A stretch of 32,816 bases of DNA from SIG578 sp964508295 (GCA_964508295.1 CAZDSQ010000012.1:1-32816); one strand, 5' to 3'. Shown: positions 5,399 to 15,554, numbered from the stretch's first letter. Numbers and translations: made by a program. The notes: generated from the letters alone by a model not told the origin.

Positions 5399-8335
5399 AT
5401 GAAGCAAAGAAAACTTAAGTCAGCAATGAAAAAAGTTTTAGCTGTTGCGCTTTCAGCTATGCTTTTGATCGGCTCAGGTACAACTGTTTTTGCCGGACAA
5501 ACACTTGCTGAAAACATCAACTTTCAGGAGCAGGTAAAGCTCGACGATGTTTTGTACAATAGCAATTATTTCGGCGACTATGTAAAGGACAAGGCTAATG
5601 ACTTTTCCGATATCGAGAACGCCGTAGTAAATGTTGATGTCAACAATTACATCGAATTTGAGGGTGCCGAGCCTGAAATCAAGTCGCTGGAAGGTAAAGA
5701 TAATGTTCTTTACATAAGCAACGACAATGAAAGCGTAACATGGGAAATTACCGTTGAAGAAACGGGATTTTACCAGATGAACATTGAGTATCTTCCCGTT
5801 GACGGAAACGGTCTTGCCGTTTCAAGAGGTCTTATGATTGACGGCGAGTATCTCTATGATGAGCTCAGCAACATAAAGCTCGTTCGTCATTGGGTCGACT
5901 CGGATAAGCCTAAGACAAACAATCTCGGAGATCAGGTTCGTCCCTCTCAGATTGAAAATCAGGAGTGGACAAAAACAGCGATCTATGATGCTCAGGGCGA
6001 GTATTCCACTCCGTTAAAGGTTGCTCTTACCGCAGGAACTCACACTATTAAGCTGGTATTTATCGACCAGCCTCTCGCAATCGCATCCTTTGAGTTTGGC
6101 GCTCCCGAGCAGCTTAAGAGCTATGCTGATGTGCTCAAAGAGTGGAAGGCTGCGGGCTATAAGAATGCAACCAAAACCATTCGCTTTGAAGCAGAAGATA
6201 AGGACTATATCGATTACAAGACCGATTCCAGTATCACCATCGCTTCCAGCAGTGACTCAACTCTCACACCCGTTGGTATTACATCTAAGGTCTACAATCA
6301 CCTTGGCGCAAGCAGTTGGGGAACGGGCGGTCAGGAGATCCAGTGGAGCTTTACTGTAGAAGAAAGCGGACTTTATCAGCTCGCTCCCAGATTTTATCAG
6401 GGATATGGCAACGGACTTTCCTCAACCCGTCAGATCAAGATCGACGGCGTAGTTCCCTTTGAGGAGTTTAATGAGGTCGTTTTCAGCTATGACACTAAGT
6501 GGCGCACCATGCCTTACGCTGATGAGGACGGAAATCCCTACCTTGTCTACCTTGAGGAAGGTGAGCACACCATTTCGATGAAGGTCGTTATGGGAGATAT
6601 GACAGAGGCTATCCACCTTGTAAACGATATCACTTCAAAACTCTCTAATACATATCGTAATATCACTATGATTACAGGTCAGGAGCCCGACCTAAACTAT
6701 GACTACCGTCTTGAACGTCAGATCCCTACACTTTTAGATGATCTTCAAGATATCGTTGACGAGCTCAAAGAGTGTATTGCAATTGTTGATGAGTTTGCAA
6801 TTAAAACAACTCCTATCGAGAACAACTTCACAATGAGCTATGAGCTCATCGAAGAGATGATCAAAAAGCCCTCTAAGATTCCTGCAAAGCTTGCGGACCT
6901 TAGCTCATCTCTTACAAGTATCGGTACATGGCTCAGTGATATCAAATCCCAGTGCTATGCGCTTGACTACATTCAGTTTACTTCTCCCGATGCAGAGATA
7001 GTAAACGAGAAGAATACCTTCTGGGATTCTCTCTACGCAATCTTTGCAAACTTCATTCTTTCTTATCAGAAGGACTACAACGCTATTGGATTTATAGGAG
7101 AAGGCTCTGAGGACTATCAGACTATCGAGGTCTGGGTCAGCCGCGGTAAAGAGCTCTGCGAGATCTTAAAGGAACTTGTTGACGGCTCTTTCGGAGAAAA
7201 GTACAAGATCAATGTTAACATCAACGTTCTTCCTTCCGGCGCTCTCGGCGGCGGCACCAGCCCGCTCCTTCTTGCTATCAATGCAGGAACCGAGCCTGAT
7301 GTAGTAATGGGAATAGGAACCGATGTTCCTGTTGATTACGCCATCCGTAACGCTATGTATGACCTTACAAGGTTTGAGGACTTTGAGGAGTTCAGCAAAT
7401 ATACCATTGATGAATGTTTTGTTCCCGTTGAGTATGAGGGCGGCGTTTATGCAATGCCTGAAACTATGGGCTTCAATGTTATGTTCTACCGTGAGGATAT
7501 ATTCACCCAACTTGATATGGAAGTTCCTGACACTTGGGATGATGTAATCGACACGTTGCTTCCTCAGCTTTATCAGTACAATATGCAGTTCTATATGCCT
7601 GTTGAAGTTGATATGATGGTATATCAGAACGGTGGAGAGTATTACTCTGATACAAGATACACAAGTACAGTTGATTCTCCCGAATTTATGAAGGGCTTTG
7701 AAACCCTCATTAAGATGTTTACCGATTACGGTTGTCCGGTTTCGGCAAGCTTCTTAAACCGTTTCCGTTCAGGCGAAATGCCCATTGGTCTCGGTGGATT
7801 TGATATGTATCTCCAGCTCGTTTATGCAGCTCCCGAGCTTACAGGCAAATGGAAGATGGTTCCCGTTCCTGCAACAGTTCAGGAGGACGGAACCCTTAAC
7901 AGATGCTCCGGAGGTCTTACGGGTACCTGCTCTGCAATACTTGCAACAGCAGGGGACAGAGGAACCGCAGAGGCTTCTTGGGAATTCTTAAAGTGGTACC
8001 TAAGCGCTGACACTCAGGAAAGCTATGTTCGTCAGGTTGAGTCGATTATGGGTATCCAGTCCCGTATCTGTACTGCAAACCTCGAAGCATTCCACCGTAT
8101 GTCTTGGAGTAAGGATGAGCTTGAAGTTATTCAGATTTCGTTCGATAACGCAAAGGCTATTCCTGCAGCACTCGGCGGATACTTCACAAGTAGACACCTT
8201 ACAAACGCACGAAATCGTTGCATAATCAGCGGACAGAGCGTTCGTGAGTCGCTCGAAGAGGCGGCAGAGGCTATCAATAAAGAGCTTAAGAGAAAGCAAC
8301 AAATGTATAATGTAAATCCCGAAGGATTAGAATAA
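5399..8335 (+). CDS. Secreted solute-binding protein fused to two carbohydrate-binding-like modules
   Basis: A 978-residue exported protein. The ATG at 5399 is preferred over the in-frame ATG at 5387 because GGGG (5389-5392) sits six bases before it. A signal peptide covers residues 1 to about 32 (Lys/Arg-rich start, hydrophobic core, end near VFA-G) and has no lipobox cysteine. Two CBM6/CBM35-like beta-sandwich modules follow, at about 75-232 and 258-405; both carry the FEGAE/FEAED opening and a TWEITVEETGFYQM or WSFTVEESGLYQL strand. A helical linker (about 435-570) leads to a family 1 solute-binding domain (about 573-970) with LLLAINAGTEPDVV and the typical YAMPETMGFNVMFYRED strand. It probably captures a glycan and hands it to the permeases directly downstream. 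How it stays at the cell surface without lipidation is unclear. Confidence 0.85.
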   Translation: MKQRKLKSAMKKVLAVALSAMLLIGSGTTVFAGQTLAENINFQEQVKLDDVLYNSNYFGDYVKDKANDFSDIENAVVNVDVNNYIEFEGAEPEIKSLEGKDNVLYISNDNESVTWEITVEETGFYQMNIEYLPVDGNGLAVSRGLMIDGEYLYDELSNIKLVRHWVDSDKPKTNNLGDQVRPSQIENQEWTKTAIYDAQGEYSTPLKVALTAGTHTIKLVFIDQPLAIASFEFGAPEQLKSYADVLKEWKAAGYKNATKTIRFEAEDKDYIDYKTDSSITIASSSDSTLTPVGITSKVYNHLGASSWGTGGQEIQWSFTVEESGLYQLAPRFYQGYGNGLSSTRQIKIDGVVPFEEFNEVVFSYDTKWRTMPYADEDGNPYLVYLEEGEHTISMKVVMGDMTEAIHLVNDITSKLSNTYRNITMITGQEPDLNYDYRLERQIPTLLDDLQDIVDELKECIAIVDEFAIKTTPIENNFTMSYELIEEMIKKPSKIPAKLADLSSSLTSIGTWLSDIKSQCYALDYIQFTSPDAEIVNEKNTFWDSLYAIFANFILSYQKDYNAIGFIGEGSEDYQTIEVWVSRGKELCEILKELVDGSFGEKYKINVNINVLPSGALGGGTSPLLLAINAGTEPDVVMGIGTDVPVDYAIRNAMYDLTRFEDFEEFSKYTIDECFVPVEYEGGVYAMPETMGFNVMFYREDIFTQLDMEVPDTWDDVIDTLLPQLYQYNMQFYMPVEVDMMVYQNGGEYYSDTRYTSTVDSPEFMKGFETLIKMFTDYGCPVSASFLNRFRSGEMPIGLGGFDMYLQLVYAAPELTGKWKMVPVPATVQEDGTLNRCSGGLTGTCSAILATAGDRGTAEASWEFLKWYLSADTQESYVRQVESIMGIQSRICTANLEAFHRMSWSKDELEVIQISFDNAKAIPAALGGYFTSRHLTNARNRCIISGQSVRESLEEAAEAINKELKRKQQMYNVNPEGLE

Positions 8336-8363
8336 GCCTTTTAGGTTTTTTATGGAGGTCAAT

Positions 8364-9314
8364 ATGGCTACAGCTACTATTGCAAAAGATACTTCCAAAA
8401 AACGTGTAAAAGCAAAGAAGGTTAAAGGCGGCGGCGTTAGCTCAACAAGCGCGGTTGTTACCGCAGTAATTTTCTTTTTACCGTTTTTGGTATTGTTCTG
8501 TATCTTTACTATAGGCCCTGTTGTAACTTCGTTGTATTACAGTCTTACCAACTATGACTTGATTCAGACACCGGAGTTTGTCGGGCTTTCAAACTATCAG
8601 AGTTTGTTCCTTGATGATGAGCTCTTTATGACCGCATTCAAGAACACACTTTACTTTGCACTTATTTCAGGACCTATCGGCTACCTTATGTCATTTGTTA
8701 TGGCATGGGTGCTTAACGATATGAAGGGAAGAACAGCGTATGCTCTCGCATTCTACGCTCCCTCGATCACCAGCGGTACCGCTATGTCGGTTGTTTGGGG
8801 TTACTTCTTCTCTCCTGACCGTTACGGTCTTATCAACAATGTTCTGATCAACCTTGGAATTATCAGCAGTCCTATTCTCTGGACATCGGACCCCTCAACC
8901 ATCCTTCCTTGCTGTATCTTTATTCAGATCTGGATGAGTATGGGTACCGGATTCCTCGTCTTTATGGCAGGTCTTCAGAACCAGAACAGAGAGCTTATTG
9001 AAGCAGGCTCGCTTGACGGTATCAAGAGCCGTTTCCAAGAGCTGTTTTACATAACTCTCCCCCAGATGAAGCCTCAGCTTCTGTTCGGCGCTATTAACAC
9101 CATTTCGGGTTCGTTCGGCGTATTCAGCATTATATCTTCGTTCGCCGGATTCCCCACACCAAACTATGCCGGTCATACCATGGCCGCCCACCTATACGAC
9201 TATGCTTTCGTAAAGTTTGAGATGGGTTATGCTTCTGCTATTGCGGTTATCCTGTTTGCAATTACATTTGCGGCAGGTAAGCTGTGTATGTGGATGCTGA
9301 CCGATAAGGATTAA
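8364..9314 (+). CDS. Sugar ABC transporter permease, MalF type (CUT1), pair 1
   Basis: A 316-residue inner-membrane subunit of a binding-protein-dependent importer. The start at 8364 is chosen because the upstream ATG at 8352 is itself part of the GGAGG ribosome site (8354-8358). A cytoplasmic Lys-rich tail (to about residue 28) precedes six predicted membrane segments. The EAA loop that docks on the ATPase is seen at about residues 210-235, ending in ITLPQM. It follows the binding-protein gene by 28 bp and pairs with the MalG-type gene downstream. No ATPase gene is present in the operon, so a shared MsmX/MsmK-type ATPase elsewhere is likely. Confidence 0.92.
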   Translation: MATATIAKDTSKKRVKAKKVKGGGVSSTSAVVTAVIFFLPFLVLFCIFTIGPVVTSLYYSLTNYDLIQTPEFVGLSNYQSLFLDDELFMTAFKNTLYFALISGPIGYLMSFVMAWVLNDMKGRTAYALAFYAPSITSGTAMSVVWGYFFSPDRYGLINNVLINLGIISSPILWTSDPSTILPCCIFIQIWMSMGTGFLVFMAGLQNQNRELIEAGSLDGIKSRFQELFYITLPQMKPQLLFGAINTISGSFGVFSIISSFAGFPTPNYAGHTMAAHLYDYAFVKFEMGYASAIAVILFAITFAAGKLCMWMLTDKD

Positions 9315-9368
9315 CACTAATCTCAAAACTAATCTCAAAAAATCTATTATGAAAGGAAAGTATATAAT

Positions 9369-10250
9369 ATGGCAATGGTAAGAAAAGGCCTGCATATAAA
9401 ATTAGGTAAATCCTATGTGCAGATTTCAACAAGCCGTGTGCTTCTTTATATATTCATTACAGCACTGGTTTGTTTTACAGCTCTGCCGCTGATTTATGTT
9501 ATTACAACGGCATTCAAACCTATCGATGAGCTGTTAAAATTCCCCCCGCAGTTCTTCTTCAAAAGACCGACTATGCAAAACTTCAATGACCTTATAGTTG
9601 CGGTCGGTAGTACCAGCGTTCCGTTCCTCAGAAACATTGCAAACAGTGTTTTAACAACTGTTGTAACTGTTTTCCTCGCAGTTTTCGTTTCGTCACTCGG
9701 CGCTTATTCGATGGCGAAAATGGACCTGCCACTCAAGAAACAAATTTTCTCAGTTATTGTTGCTGCCCTTATGTTCCCGAGCGAAGTTACAACAATTCCT
9801 AACTATCTTATCGTTGACGGTCTTGGAATGATCAACACCTATTGGGCACTTATCATCCCCAAGGTCGCAGGTGCGTTCAACTTCTTCCTTATGAAGCAGT
9901 TCTGCGAGCAGATTCCCACATCGCTTCTTGAAGCTGCGAGAATCGACGGCGCTACCGAGCTTAAGATATTTACCAGAATTGTTTTCCCGTTCCTCTCTCC
10001 CGCATGGGCAACCCTTATAGTGTTCACATTTACATCTTGTTGGAATGATTCGTCAGGTCCTCTGATCTATATCACCAACGAGGCTATGAGAACCCTGCCC
10101 ATTGCAATCAGCTCCATTTCAACCGGCGGTCTTGCACGTCAGGGTGCTATGGCAGCGGGAACACTTATTATGACTGCACCAACGATTATTATCTATACCT
10201 TGATGCAGCGTAGGGTTATTGAAACAATGGCTCACACCGGAATCAAATAA
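9369..10250 (+). CDS. Sugar ABC transporter permease, MalG type (CUT1), pair 1
   Basis: A 293-residue permease with a short cytoplasmic N-terminus and six predicted membrane segments. The family's start of the first external loop (TTAFKPIDELLKFPP) is visible near residue 46, and the EAA loop (LLEAARIDGATE onward, ending in VFPFLSP) begins near residue 185. GAAAGGAAAG lies upstream of the ATG; a second ATG two codons in is also possible. It lies 54 bp after the MalF-type partner and should form the heterodimeric channel with it. Confidence 0.92.
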   Translation: MAMVRKGLHIKLGKSYVQISTSRVLLYIFITALVCFTALPLIYVITTAFKPIDELLKFPPQFFFKRPTMQNFNDLIVAVGSTSVPFLRNIANSVLTTVVTVFLAVFVSSLGAYSMAKMDLPLKKQIFSVIVAALMFPSEVTTIPNYLIVDGLGMINTYWALIIPKVAGAFNFFLMKQFCEQIPTSLLEAARIDGATELKIFTRIVFPFLSPAWATLIVFTFTSCWNDSSGPLIYITNEAMRTLPIAISSISTGGLARQGAMAAGTLIMTAPTIIIYTLMQRRVIETMAHTGIK

Positions 10251-10267
10251 GAATAGGAGAAGGTCAG

Positions 10268-11707
10268 ATGAAAAAGTTTTTACGCTGTGCCATTGTTACA
10301 GCCGTGCTTGCAGTACTTCTGGTATCTCAGGCTTCTGCCTTTAACTATTGGGATAACGGATATATTCTTGCACCGGATGGTAAAACAAGAATGGCAATGC
10401 CCAAGCCCTACACATGTGAGCAGGTCATCACCAGCTTTGAGGGCTCTGAGGTGTCAAACACACTCAATAACCCGCAGGACCTCTTTTTGAGCGATAGCGG
10501 TGAGTATTATATCGCTGATACCGGTAATAAACGAATTGTAAGACTTACAAACAACTTTGAATATGTAGCTGAGTACACCGGCGGAAACAGACTTTCCGCC
10601 CCCGAAGGCGTTTTCGTAACAAGCGAGGGCGATATGTATATTGCTGACTCGGCTGCTCAGAGGGTTGTTCACTTAGACCCCACAGGCGAGTGGGTTGAGG
10701 ATTTTGTAATGCCCGAATCCGAGCTTCTTTACAACGTTACATACTTCTCTCCTTCAAAGGTCGCTTTAAACCCTGTTAATAATTATCTTTATGTCATTCA
10801 GGGTAAACAATTTATGTCAATTGATGCTGCTAATAACTTTAAAGGTTATATCGGCGCCAATAAGGTTGGATTTAACCTTATTAATTTCATTGTTATGACA
10901 TTTGCTTCTGATGAGATGAAAGACCAGATGGATACCGTTGAGCCTGATGCATACTACAACTTCTGTGTTGCAAACGGCGGTAAGATCTATGCCACATCTG
11001 CTGAAGAAGACACCAGAATAAGTGTTATTAATACCGTTGGTACGAATACTTATCCTACCGGAGATTATGGTGAGGTCATCTATAATGATGCGGGTAAAAA
11101 GAAGGAGCCTGCATTTAAGGATATCTGCGTTGATGAAAATGAGATCATAACCGTAATTGAAGAGAATACAAGATGTATTTACCAGTATGATCAGGACGGA
11201 AATCTTCTCTGTATCTTCGGCGGCGAAGGTTCTACAGCAGGCTATTTCAATATGCCTTCGTCTATTGTATACGCCGGAAACGGAAGACTTGTAACACTTG
11301 ATTCTGCTGATGCTAAAATTCAGGTCTTTGAGCCCACAGAGTTTATCACAACCGTTCAGAAGGCAGTTGTTGCTTATACTGACGGTAAGTATGATGAGTC
11401 TCTTGAGCTTTGGGAGTCTATCAAAAAAGATAACGCTAGCTATAGTCTTGCCAGAGAATTTATTGGTAAGATCAAAATGAAGCAAGGCCTGTATGCCGAG
11501 GTTCTGGACGATTTTAAACAAAGTGAAGACAGAGAAAATTACGGTAAAGCCTTTGAAAAGCTTCGTTATGAATTCATGCAGCAGTGGTTCTATGTAATTA
11601 TTGTGGCGATCATAGTAGCGATTGTTGTGCTTGTTCTTCTTATGAAGCAGGTCAATAAGTATGTCAGAAAGATCAAAAAAGAATTCTGGGATGAATTGGA
11701 GGGATAG
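10268..11707 (+). CDS. Exported NHL-propeller protein with TPR-like segment and C-terminal membrane anchor
   Basis: A 479-residue protein with a signal peptide (residues 1-24, ending ASA-F). NHL-type beta-propeller repeats run from about 45 to 350; clear blades read NPQDLFLSDSGEYYIADTGN, APEGVFVTSEGDMYIADSA and MPSSIVYAGNGRLVTLDSAD. A helical TPR-like stretch (about 360-430, AYTDGKYDESLELWESI) precedes a single membrane helix (about 437-460) with a short charged cytoplasmic tail. The propeller therefore faces the outside. It lies 17 bp after the permease and 5 bp before the YIP1-like gene. Propellers of this kind bind protein, RNA or carbohydrate; here a scaffold or glycan-binding role for the transport complex is inferred. 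Confidence 0.8.
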   Translation: MKKFLRCAIVTAVLAVLLVSQASAFNYWDNGYILAPDGKTRMAMPKPYTCEQVITSFEGSEVSNTLNNPQDLFLSDSGEYYIADTGNKRIVRLTNNFEYVAEYTGGNRLSAPEGVFVTSEGDMYIADSAAQRVVHLDPTGEWVEDFVMPESELLYNVTYFSPSKVALNPVNNYLYVIQGKQFMSIDAANNFKGYIGANKVGFNLINFIVMTFASDEMKDQMDTVEPDAYYNFCVANGGKIYATSAEEDTRISVINTVGTNTYPTGDYGEVIYNDAGKKKEPAFKDICVDENEIITVIEENTRCIYQYDQDGNLLCIFGGEGSTAGYFNMPSSIVYAGNGRLVTLDSADAKIQVFEPTEFITTVQKAVVAYTDGKYDESLELWESIKKDNASYSLAREFIGKIKMKQGLYAEVLDDFKQSEDRENYGKAFEKLRYEFMQQWFYVIIVAIIVAIVVLVLLMKQVNKYVRKIKKEFWDELEG

Positions 11708-11712
11708 AGAAT

Positions 11713-12333
11713 ATGAAATGGCTTAAGTATTTCGTTTTGACTCTGTTCCATCCTGTTGATACATTCTATCTAATCAAGAAGAACAGAAAGAAAATTTCCA
11801 AATTGGCTGTTTTAGCAGTCCTTGCAGCAGCTGTTGCTATGAAAATATTGTATGTTTACACCGTAAACTTTACAATGTCTGCGACCACGGCTGCGGATGC
11901 TAACGCCATCATTGAAATCGGTGTTATTGTTGTGCCCATTCTTTTGTGGGCAATCGCAAGCTATGCGGTTATGACGATATGCGGCGGTGAATCCACCATT
12001 GGCGAAACTATTGCGATTTCAGTATATAGCCTCGCGCCGTATATAGTATGCACCCCTGTTATGATTGTAATTTCTCATATTTTTTCAGTCTCTGAGGTTG
12101 CATTTTTTAATGGAATGAACGTTGCAATTATTGCTTGGGTAGTTGTGCTTCTGTTTGTCGGCTTTATGCAATCAAACGGCCTCAGCTTCTCGCACGCCCT
12201 TGGATTTGCTCTGATTTCAATAATTGCTATGGCTCTTATTGCCGTAACAGTATTGCTTGCTTTTGGTCTTGGAGCACAGATAGTTAAATTCGTTCAGGAA
12301 CTTGTTGCTGAAATCAAGTTCTTTACTCGATAG
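11713..12333 (+). CDS. YIP1-family-like integral membrane protein
   Basis: A 206-residue protein with about five hydrophobic segments and a short basic N-terminus (HPVDTFYLIKKNRKK), the layout of the YIP1/DUF1282-type families. The segment CGGESTIGETIAISVYSLAPYI matches the usual YIP1 signature region as I remember it. The ribosome site GGAGGG overlaps the stop of the NHL gene, indicating translational coupling. Its molecular role is unknown. Its fixed position between the NHL and DUF5696-like genes suggests a membrane platform for the same assembly. Confidence 0.75.
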   Translation: MKWLKYFVLTLFHPVDTFYLIKKNRKKISKLAVLAVLAAAVAMKILYVYTVNFTMSATTAADANAIIEIGVIVVPILLWAIASYAVMTICGGESTIGETIAISVYSLAPYIVCTPVMIVISHIFSVSEVAFFNGMNVAIIAWVVVLLFVGFMQSNGLSFSHALGFALISIIAMALIAVTVLLAFGLGAQIVKFVQELVAEIKFFTR

Positions 12334-12348
12334 GGAGGTGGCAGAAAT

Positions 12349-14616
12349 ATGAAAAATAAAAAGAAACTAATCGTTATTGCTGCCTCGCTGACAATTGTTA
12401 TTGCTATTGTTGCAATCATCGTGTTCTCGCCAAAGCTCACTGTTGACCAAAGTGTTATTGAACAAAACGCACATAAAACCGTTGCGACCGCCAAGTATCT
12501 TGGAGGAGAACTTGAAGACAGTGGTGAAGAATATGCCCTTGTTGGCGAAGCAGGCGGCTATCAGCTCTATTACAGAACATCGGATTACACCTTAAAAGTT
12601 ATAGACACAAAAACCGGTATTGAGTGGAAGAGCCTTATTACCGATGAGGACTACATTCATAACGCCGATAAGGGTGAAACCGAAAATTCTGAAGCTGTCA
12701 GAACCAGATTTAAAAAGCTTTTTGAAATCGGTTATACAAACTTTTCCGAAATTAACCTTACAACCAGCTTGGTTGATGAGTTTATGACAACCGTCAAGCA
12801 CTATAAGCTTGAAAACGGTTTTGCAATCGAAGCCGGTTTTGATAGTTATGGAATCAGCGTTACAGTTGAGTTTTGGTTGGACGAGAGCGGCCTTAATGTC
12901 CGCGTTCCTATTGATAAGGTTAAGGAAACCGCCGAATACGGTATCATGAGCCTTACGGTCCTTCCATCGTTCAGCGCTTCTACAAATGATGTGGAAAATG
13001 GTTTTGTCCTTATGCCTGACGCTTCCGGCGGTATTTATGATATCAAGCAGATTTCTGACAGGCAAACTTCTCTTACTATTGATACCTACTTCCCCAGAGA
13101 TTTTAACCTTGATAAGATCGAGTCAAACAACCAGCAGGGTATCAAAAATGCAATGATGCCTTTCTTTGGGATTTCTAAGGGTACTAATGGATTTATTGGA
13201 TATATTTCCGAGGGCGAGATGAACGGGTATATTACCTTTAACCCCAGCTCAGTTTACAAAGTAAACCGTGTTGCTGCTTCGGTAAACTACCGTAAATCTT
13301 ATACCTATACAAATCCCTCAGGAGAGCCTGTAACTACAACAGAAAAGAATATTTCTGCAAATGATTTTGCTGTTCACTACAATTTCCTTACTGCAGAAGC
13401 TGAAAGTAATGTTACATATGCAGATATGGCAACCGAGCTTCAGAAGTACCTTGTTTCAGTAGGAAAACTTACTAAAACTGAAGCTGCTGAAAAAGAGGGC
13501 GTTGATGTAAACCTTCAGATGATCATGTCAACTAAGGTTGAAACAATGATCTCTGAGTACTTAAAGGTTATGACTAAGTGCAGCGATATCGAGGATATGG
13601 TTGCAGCACTTTCCGATGATGCTAAGAAAAATCTTAGAATTATGCTTCTTGGTTGGCAGAGCTCGGGATATAATGTTTATCCCAGTAGCGGAAAAATTGC
13701 CGGCGGTATAGGAAGCGTTAAGGAGCTTTCCAACTTCCTTACCGAGCAGGGCATTGAGAGCTATCTGCTTGATGACCTTGTTTATGCCTCGACTGATTCT
13801 CAGTACTTCTCGAAACAGAGCGATGCAGTTTGCAATGAAACTAAGATCCCCGTTACTAATACAGATGAAGATCAGTACGTAAGGAATGCATACAAAGAGT
13901 ACCTCACCCTTACAGAGAAAACCTTGCCGTATCTTGCCAAAAACGATGTTTACGGTATAGGCTTTGATAAGGTCGGTTGGTATGTATATGATGATTTCCA
14001 GAAGAGAGTTGAGCTTACCCGTTATGACACCGTTGCGATATATAACGCAATGCTCAACGCCACCGAGGAAAAGGGAATGAAGGTTGCTATCCAGCGCGGA
14101 AATGCATACACATTAAATGTTGCTGACTACCTTTATGACCTTCCTTTAGAGGGCTCGGGATTTGAGCTTCTTGATAGAGATGTTCCTTTCTATCAGTTAG
14201 TAGTTCACGGATATATTCCTTACAGTATGGACACCCCCGGAAATATGGCTATAGACTATGATGTTGAAAAGCTTAAGTGGATCGAGTATGGCGCAGAGCC
14301 CACCTTCCTGCTTACTGAAGAAATGTCGGAAGAGTTTAAGGATTCAAAGGTTGAAAATGCTTTTGCGACCGAGCTTGAAAACTGGCTCGATGATATTTCG
14401 GCTATTGCAACTGAGTTTAACACAAAGCTTGCATTTACAGGCAACTGTACCATCACGGGTCATGACCAACTTGCTTCGGGTATTGTCCGCGTAACCTATT
14501 CTAATGGAAATAAGGTTTATATTAACTATAATCAAGAGCAAATAACCGTTGACGATGTGACCGTTAAGGCTGTCGACTACACTGTAGTCGGCGCTGACGG
14601 CAACATAGTCGGGTAG
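12349..14616 (+). CDS. DUF5696-like membrane-anchored protein, possible glycosidase
   Basis: A 755-residue protein with an N-terminal membrane anchor (about 7-27) and a large external part. I match it to the DUF5696 family from memory, on the basis of length, the ABC-permease neighbourhood and the segments MPDASGGIY and FFGISKGTNGFIGYI. Residues about 225-400 look like a beta-rich domain. Residues about 425-660 look like a TIM barrel, with strands such as LRIMLLGW, GIGFDKVGWYVYDDF and MKVAIQRGNAYTL. The C-terminal 100 residues are a small beta domain. GGGAGGTGG precedes the ATG. The barrel-like fold beside a glycan importer suggests an extracellular glycoside hydrolase or glycan-binding subunit; this is inference. 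Confidence 0.7.
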   Translation: MKNKKKLIVIAASLTIVIAIVAIIVFSPKLTVDQSVIEQNAHKTVATAKYLGGELEDSGEEYALVGEAGGYQLYYRTSDYTLKVIDTKTGIEWKSLITDEDYIHNADKGETENSEAVRTRFKKLFEIGYTNFSEINLTTSLVDEFMTTVKHYKLENGFAIEAGFDSYGISVTVEFWLDESGLNVRVPIDKVKETAEYGIMSLTVLPSFSASTNDVENGFVLMPDASGGIYDIKQISDRQTSLTIDTYFPRDFNLDKIESNNQQGIKNAMMPFFGISKGTNGFIGYISEGEMNGYITFNPSSVYKVNRVAASVNYRKSYTYTNPSGEPVTTTEKNISANDFAVHYNFLTAEAESNVTYADMATELQKYLVSVGKLTKTEAAEKEGVDVNLQMIMSTKVETMISEYLKVMTKCSDIEDMVAALSDDAKKNLRIMLLGWQSSGYNVYPSSGKIAGGIGSVKELSNFLTEQGIESYLLDDLVYASTDSQYFSKQSDAVCNETKIPVTNTDEDQYVRNAYKEYLTLTEKTLPYLAKNDVYGIGFDKVGWYVYDDFQKRVELTRYDTVAIYNAMLNATEEKGMKVAIQRGNAYTLNVADYLYDLPLEGSGFELLDRDVPFYQLVVHGYIPYSMDTPGNMAIDYDVEKLKWIEYGAEPTFLLTEEMSEEFKDSKVENAFATELENWLDDISAIATEFNTKLAFTGNCTITGHDQLASGIVRVTYSNGNKVYINYNQEQITVDDVTVKAVDYTVVGADGNIVG

Positions 14617-14630
14617 AGAGGAGAAAGACA

Positions 14631-15542
14631 ATGGCTAAAAAATCAGATATCAATGCTGCAGCTCCGAAACAAAAGTTTTGGAACTTAAAGCGTAAAGAAA
14701 ATATGAATGGCTATTTGTTCATTCTTCCTTGGCTTATCGGAACAGCACTTTTGTTTGTTTTTCCGATTTATCGTTCTATCGAAATGAGCTTTTCTAATAT
14801 TATAAACTACACCGATTATACAATCGAATTTGTCGGTCTTGAGCATTACAAAAGAGCGCTTACTTCAGATACAGACTATCTGAATTCGTTTTTAAACAAT
14901 ATAAAAACTATGCTCCAAACCGTGCCGTTTGTAAATGTTTTCTCGCTTTTGATTGCTGTTATGCTTAATAGAAAATTCAAAGGCAGAACACTTTTCAGAG
15001 CTATCTTTTTCCTTCCTGTTATCCTTGGCTCAGGCTTTGCTATGGCACAGCTTATGAACCAGAAGGTTGACCAGGAGGCTATGGAAGCTGTCAAAGAGGT
15101 TCTTCTTCCCAGACAGGTTGCTATCTACCTTGGTGAAGAATTAACAAGCGCTATTTCTACGTTTTTGAATCTCATCAGTACGATTCTCTGGAAGTGCGGT
15201 GTTCCCATTGTTATCTATCTTGCAGGTCTTCAGGGTGTTCCAACATCTCTTTACGAGGCTGCCCGTGTTGATTCTGCAACCGAGTGGGAAATGTTCTGGC
15301 TCATTACCCTTCCTATGATTACCCCGATGATGCTTCTTAACTTGGTATTTACAGTTATTGACACCTTTACAGATTCACAGAACTGGCTGTTACGACTTAT
15401 TGAGCGCACCAGCTTCTCGGGTAACTATGAGTACGAGTATGCTGCTGCTATGGCGTGGCTGTTCTTTATCTGGATTATCATTCTTGTTGCTGTAATATTC
15501 CTTGTTATGAGACCTTTCATTAATAAGGTAAAGGATAATTAA
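14631..15542 (+). CDS. Sugar ABC transporter permease, MalF type (CUT1), pair 2
   Basis: A 303-residue permease with a cytoplasmic basic N-terminus (to about 27) and six predicted membrane segments. The EAA loop (LYEAARVDSATE, ending ITLPMI) starts near residue 205. An extra loop of about 40 residues between central membrane segments (MNQKVDQEAMEAVKE to about residue 180) is longer than in the pair 1 protein and may contact the external accessory proteins. AGAGGAG precedes the ATG, 14 bp after the DUF5696-like gene. Confidence 0.92.
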   Translation: MAKKSDINAAAPKQKFWNLKRKENMNGYLFILPWLIGTALLFVFPIYRSIEMSFSNIINYTDYTIEFVGLEHYKRALTSDTDYLNSFLNNIKTMLQTVPFVNVFSLLIAVMLNRKFKGRTLFRAIFFLPVILGSGFAMAQLMNQKVDQEAMEAVKEVLLPRQVAIYLGEELTSAISTFLNLISTILWKCGVPIVIYLAGLQGVPTSLYEAARVDSATEWEMFWLITLPMITPMMLLNLVFTVIDTFTDSQNWLLRLIERTSFSGNYEYEYAAAMAWLFFIWIIILVAVIFLVMRPFINKVKDN

Positions 15543-15554
15543 GGAGGGATAGAA

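Noticed and set aside
10817..11521. Long antisense open frame (234 codons) within the NHL-protein gene
   Set aside because: The sense strand encodes obvious NHL blades and a membrane anchor; the antisense frame has low-complexity Ile/Asn-rich sequence only.
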